In this document: piece after piece, positions 40,471 to 42,053 of the stretch
How positions within the stretch are numbered: position 1 is the stretch's first letter
How the letters are laid out: each line of letters opens with the position of its first letter
From: a bacterium 1XD42-1
Lineage (GTDB): Bacteria > Bacillota > Clostridia > Oscillospirales > Ruminococcaceae
Assembly: GCA_003612625.1 (NCBI GenBank)
Contig: RAZJ01000023.1
Coordinates: forward strand, 1-42,053
DNA length: 42,053 nt
Reading direction: 5' to 3'
Notes under the pieces: generated by a model
What the model was told of the DNA's origin: nothing
Database searches by the model: none
What the model saw: the letters and a program-made list of their open reading frames with translations, nothing else
Translations under genes and position numbers: made by a program

Positions 40471-41025
40471 ATGAGAAAGAAAGGAGGAGGACCAATTATC
40501 CAGACGTTAAGTATTTGTTTTGCTTTGAGTATTGCTTTAACAGCCGTTGGACCCTTTGTGCCAAAACAGCAGCGGGAACAATGGGAATTTCGGATAGCTG
40601 CGCAGTCACAGCCACAGCTTCCAGAAATGCAGAAGGCCCCCTTCATATTTCCGTATACACAGGAAGAAGTTGATATGATAGCAGCCGTTGTCATGCATGA
40701 AGTTGGTTACTGCTCCAGAGAAAGTAAAATTGCTGTAACAAATGTAATTTTAAACCGTCTGAAGGATGGCAGGTTCGGCTCTAATATCTATGAAGTCCTT
40801 CACAAAGACAACCAATTTTCTGCTATCCAGAACTATTACAGTCCGCAAATTTTACCGGATGAAGCCTGCCGGAATGCTGTAAAGGCTGCCCTTTCAGGAG
40901 AAGATAATTCTTATGGAGCTTTATATTTTTGCAACCCTGCCTATGTCAACAGCGATAAAGCCCGCAGATGGTTTTCTTCTTTAGAACTGGTATTTACCTT
41001 AGATAATCAAAATTATTATAAATAA
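40471..41025 (+). CDS. SleB-type cell wall hydrolase (Hydrolase_2)
   Basis: A 184-residue protein with an N-terminal signal helix (about residues 9-28, IIQTLSICFALSIALTAVG) and a SleB/CwlJ-like domain: VDMIAAVVMHEVGYCSRESKIAVTNVILNRL (68-98), with the catalytic Glu likely in HEVG, and DNQFSAIQNYYS, ACRNAVKAALSG, ALYFCNPAY. In spores this family is a lytic transglycosylase acting on cortex muramic-lactam peptidoglycan. Without the N-terminal binding domain of SleB it could instead act on vegetative wall. The start is ATG at 40471, ten bases after AAAGGTG; TTG 40468 is possible. Confidence 0.85.
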   Translation: MRKKGGGPIIQTLSICFALSIALTAVGPFVPKQQREQWEFRIAAQSQPQLPEMQKAPFIFPYTQEEVDMIAAVVMHEVGYCSRESKIAVTNVILNRLKDGRFGSNIYEVLHKDNQFSAIQNYYSPQILPDEACRNAVKAALSGEDNSYGALYFCNPAYVNSDKARRWFSSLELVFTLDNQNYYK

Positions 41026-41033
41026 GAAAAAAA

Positions 41034-41073
41034 AGTTCTCCTATGGCACCGGGCACCGTGTTATAGGAGAACT
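41034..41073 (-). terminator. 11-bp inverted repeat, terminator-like only on the minus strand
   Basis: AGTTCTCCTAT and ATAGGAGAACT are exact inverted copies around an 18-base GC-rich loop. On the minus strand the stem is followed by eight T. On the plus strand, where the hydrolase gene ends, no T-run follows. It may stop minus-strand transcription coming from 41074-42053. Confidence 0.6.
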
Positions 41074-41133
41074 ATGGATTTATAGAGGAGGCTGTGCTAT
41101 ACTTTAAGCTGTTATTTTAGAGAGGGGTACACT

Positions 41134-41826
41134 ATGAAAGAATGGATTAAAAATAAAACAGAAGAATTTTTATCAAAAGAATTTTATTGTACCTTGACGG
41201 AACTCCAGGGGAAAGAAACCGTATATTCTGTCAATCCTAATACCAGACAGCCCTATATCAAAATATTGGCATACAAAAACAGTATTATTGTTTGTACTTC
41301 CAATGATTTACATAGTAAAATAAAAGAACTGCTGCGACATAAAAACAGGGATGAAATTTTTGAAATTCCTTTTGTCTATGGACAAACCATACATTTTGTC
41401 CCCCGGGATCGGAACATAAACTCTATGTGGGCATTACCAGGCGATTCCTATGAAGTCCTTTTTGATACAGAAATTTTATCTTTAAAAGGACTGAAGGGAT
41501 TTGAAAATTCTTTGTCTTTTGATCATAATGGCTTTACATCTGCTAAAGCGGTTTGCATTGCGAAAGATGATAAAACAATCGTTGGTGTAGCGGGTGCCGC
41601 AGAATCATCTGTCAGCGGCTTATGGGAAATCGGAGTAGATGTTATGGAAAAATACAGAAATAGCGGTTTGGGGAGCTGCCTGGTAAGCCAATTAACAAAA
41701 GAATTATTGATGCGGAATATTGTACCATTTTATTCTGCTTCTGTAACGAATATTGGCTCCCAAATGGTAGCCAGCCGGTGCGGTTATATACCTGGGTGGA
41801 TAGATAGATGGAAGCTCTGTATATGA
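41134..41826 (+). CDS. GNAT family N-acetyltransferase
   Basis: A 230-residue protein. Residues 1-130 form a domain with SIIVCTSNDLHSKI and FVYGQTIHFVPRD, and the C-terminal half is a GNAT fold with the acetyl-CoA loop YRNSGLGSCLVSQLTKEL (about 173-190) and FYSASVTNIGSQMVASRCGY, as in many uncharacterised Firmicute acetyltransferases. Substrate unknown. ATG 41134 follows GAGAGGGG. Codon use is more A/T-rich than the neighbours (for example AAA, TTA, AGA), which suggests recent arrival. Confidence 0.8.
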   Translation: MKEWIKNKTEEFLSKEFYCTLTELQGKETVYSVNPNTRQPYIKILAYKNSIIVCTSNDLHSKIKELLRHKNRDEIFEIPFVYGQTIHFVPRDRNINSMWALPGDSYEVLFDTEILSLKGLKGFENSLSFDHNGFTSAKAVCIAKDDKTIVGVAGAAESSVSGLWEIGVDVMEKYRNSGLGSCLVSQLTKELLMRNIVPFYSASVTNIGSQMVASRCGYIPGWIDRWKLCI

Positions 41827-41847
41827 TGATATCGTTTGTAAAATGAA

Positions 41848-42006
41848 TTATTTCCTCCGCACAGGAATTTGATATTCACAAGGGACACCTGTTTGGCATT
41901 TGCCGCAGCCAAAACGGGGAGAAAATTTCTCTTTTGTTTTTTGTAAGTATTCCCTGCACAAAGCATGGTTTTTTCCTTGCTCTAGGACGTGTTCACATAA
42001 GAGCAT
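41848..42006 (-). CDS. small Cys-rich protein or fragment, unknown
   Basis: Frame from ATG 42006 (or TTG 42030) to 41848, 52-60 residues: MLLCEHVLEQGKNHALC, then KFSPRFGCGKCQTGVPCEY. Five Cys, partly in a C-x2-C-x5-C arrangement, suggest zinc or cluster binding, reminiscent of small proteins near nitrous-oxide-stimulated promoters, but I cannot place it. The start has no good ribosome binding site, and an in-frame TGA lies just upstream of 42030. It may be a broken gene or start in another frame. It converges with the GNAT gene 21 bases away. Confidence 0.4.
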   Translation of the reverse strand: MLLCEHVLEQGKNHALCREYLQKTKEKFSPRFGCGKCQTGVPCEYQIPVRRK

Positions 42007-42053
42007 CCACAGCAAGAGCAAAATAGACAAAAGTCAAAAAGATGACATCAAGT

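Noticed and set aside
40404-40673. 89-residue frame overlapping the start of the SleB-like gene
   Set aside because: Overlaps a recognisable hydrolase in another frame; no family features.
1-42053. tRNA, rRNA, CRISPR arrays, prophage or toxin-antitoxin modules
   Set aside because: No T-loop/acceptor patterns, spaced repeats or phage genes were seen; only one partial transposase at the left edge.

Overview
The window reads as chromosome from an anaerobic, spore-forming member of the Clostridia, most likely in the Oscillospiraceae/Ruminococcaceae area. This is inferred from gene content and sequence style. Sporulation genes spoIIP and gpr are present, along with a SleB-type hydrolase, a bifunctional AdhE behind a Rex-type operator, ribonuclease J, ECF-type vitamin uptake, DUF4364 and an EndoQ-like/UvrD fusion. 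Shine-Dalgarno sequences are strong (AGGAGG), sigma-A promoters have 17-nt spacers, and GTG and TTG starts are frequent. No rRNA, tRNA, CRISPR array or complete mobile element was seen. Only a transposase N-terminus sits at the left edge.

Layout. 1-224: IS transposase fragment (-). 442-4989: four-gene ABC exporter operon (-) with two ABC-2 permeases, a large membrane-anchored partner and an ATPase. It is divergent from a DUF4364 gene, a small membrane protein and a YgjP-like metallopeptidase (5235-6797). 6866-9658: adhE with promoter, Rex operator and terminator. 9667-12220: DUF5714, DUF5662 and a cysteine desulfurase (-). 12544-16528: a phosphohexomutase-like protein that has lost its catalytic loops, a probable structured ncRNA, ribonuclease J with a long basic N-terminus, and a 38-residue membrane protein. 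16668-21667: a MacB-like ABC operon whose adaptor is replaced by a CARDB-like surface protein. 21780-22889: ChrB-N protein, TIGR04076 protein and a small membrane protein. 23015-25517: gpr, spoIIP and a small membrane gene (-), in the order gpr-spoIIP-yqxA known from Bacillus. 25693-29985: small membrane protein, alanine racemase overlapped by an acetyltransferase, a Vat-like acetyltransferase, an Ntn-hydrolase and an SDR; part of this block looks accessory. 29997-35440: PHP/EndoQ-like plus UvrD fusion and a class A PBP (-). 35645-36161: a BofC-C-like secreted protein and a three-hairpin sRNA candidate. 36168-37316: ferredoxin-type aldo/keto reductase (-). 37548-39985: ECF S component (probably pantothenate) overlapping two tandem type III pantothenate kinase genes, the first with altered active-site residues. 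40027-42053: coiled-coil protein, SleB-like hydrolase, GNAT protein and a Cys-rich fragment.

How the parts fit. AdhE and its Rex site tie ethanol formation to the NADH/NAD+ ratio. The S component and CoaX pair form a salvage route into coenzyme A, which AdhE and the acetyltransferases use. Gpr, SpoIIP, the SleB-like hydrolase, alanine racemase and the class A PBP all bear on spore or cell-wall metabolism. The most unusual items are the two apparent pseudoenzymes (degenerate CoaX and degenerate phosphohexomutase), the repair-nuclease/helicase fusion, the two putative ncRNAs, and two genes whose best starts are non-standard codons. All function calls come from reading motifs by eye; no searches were run.
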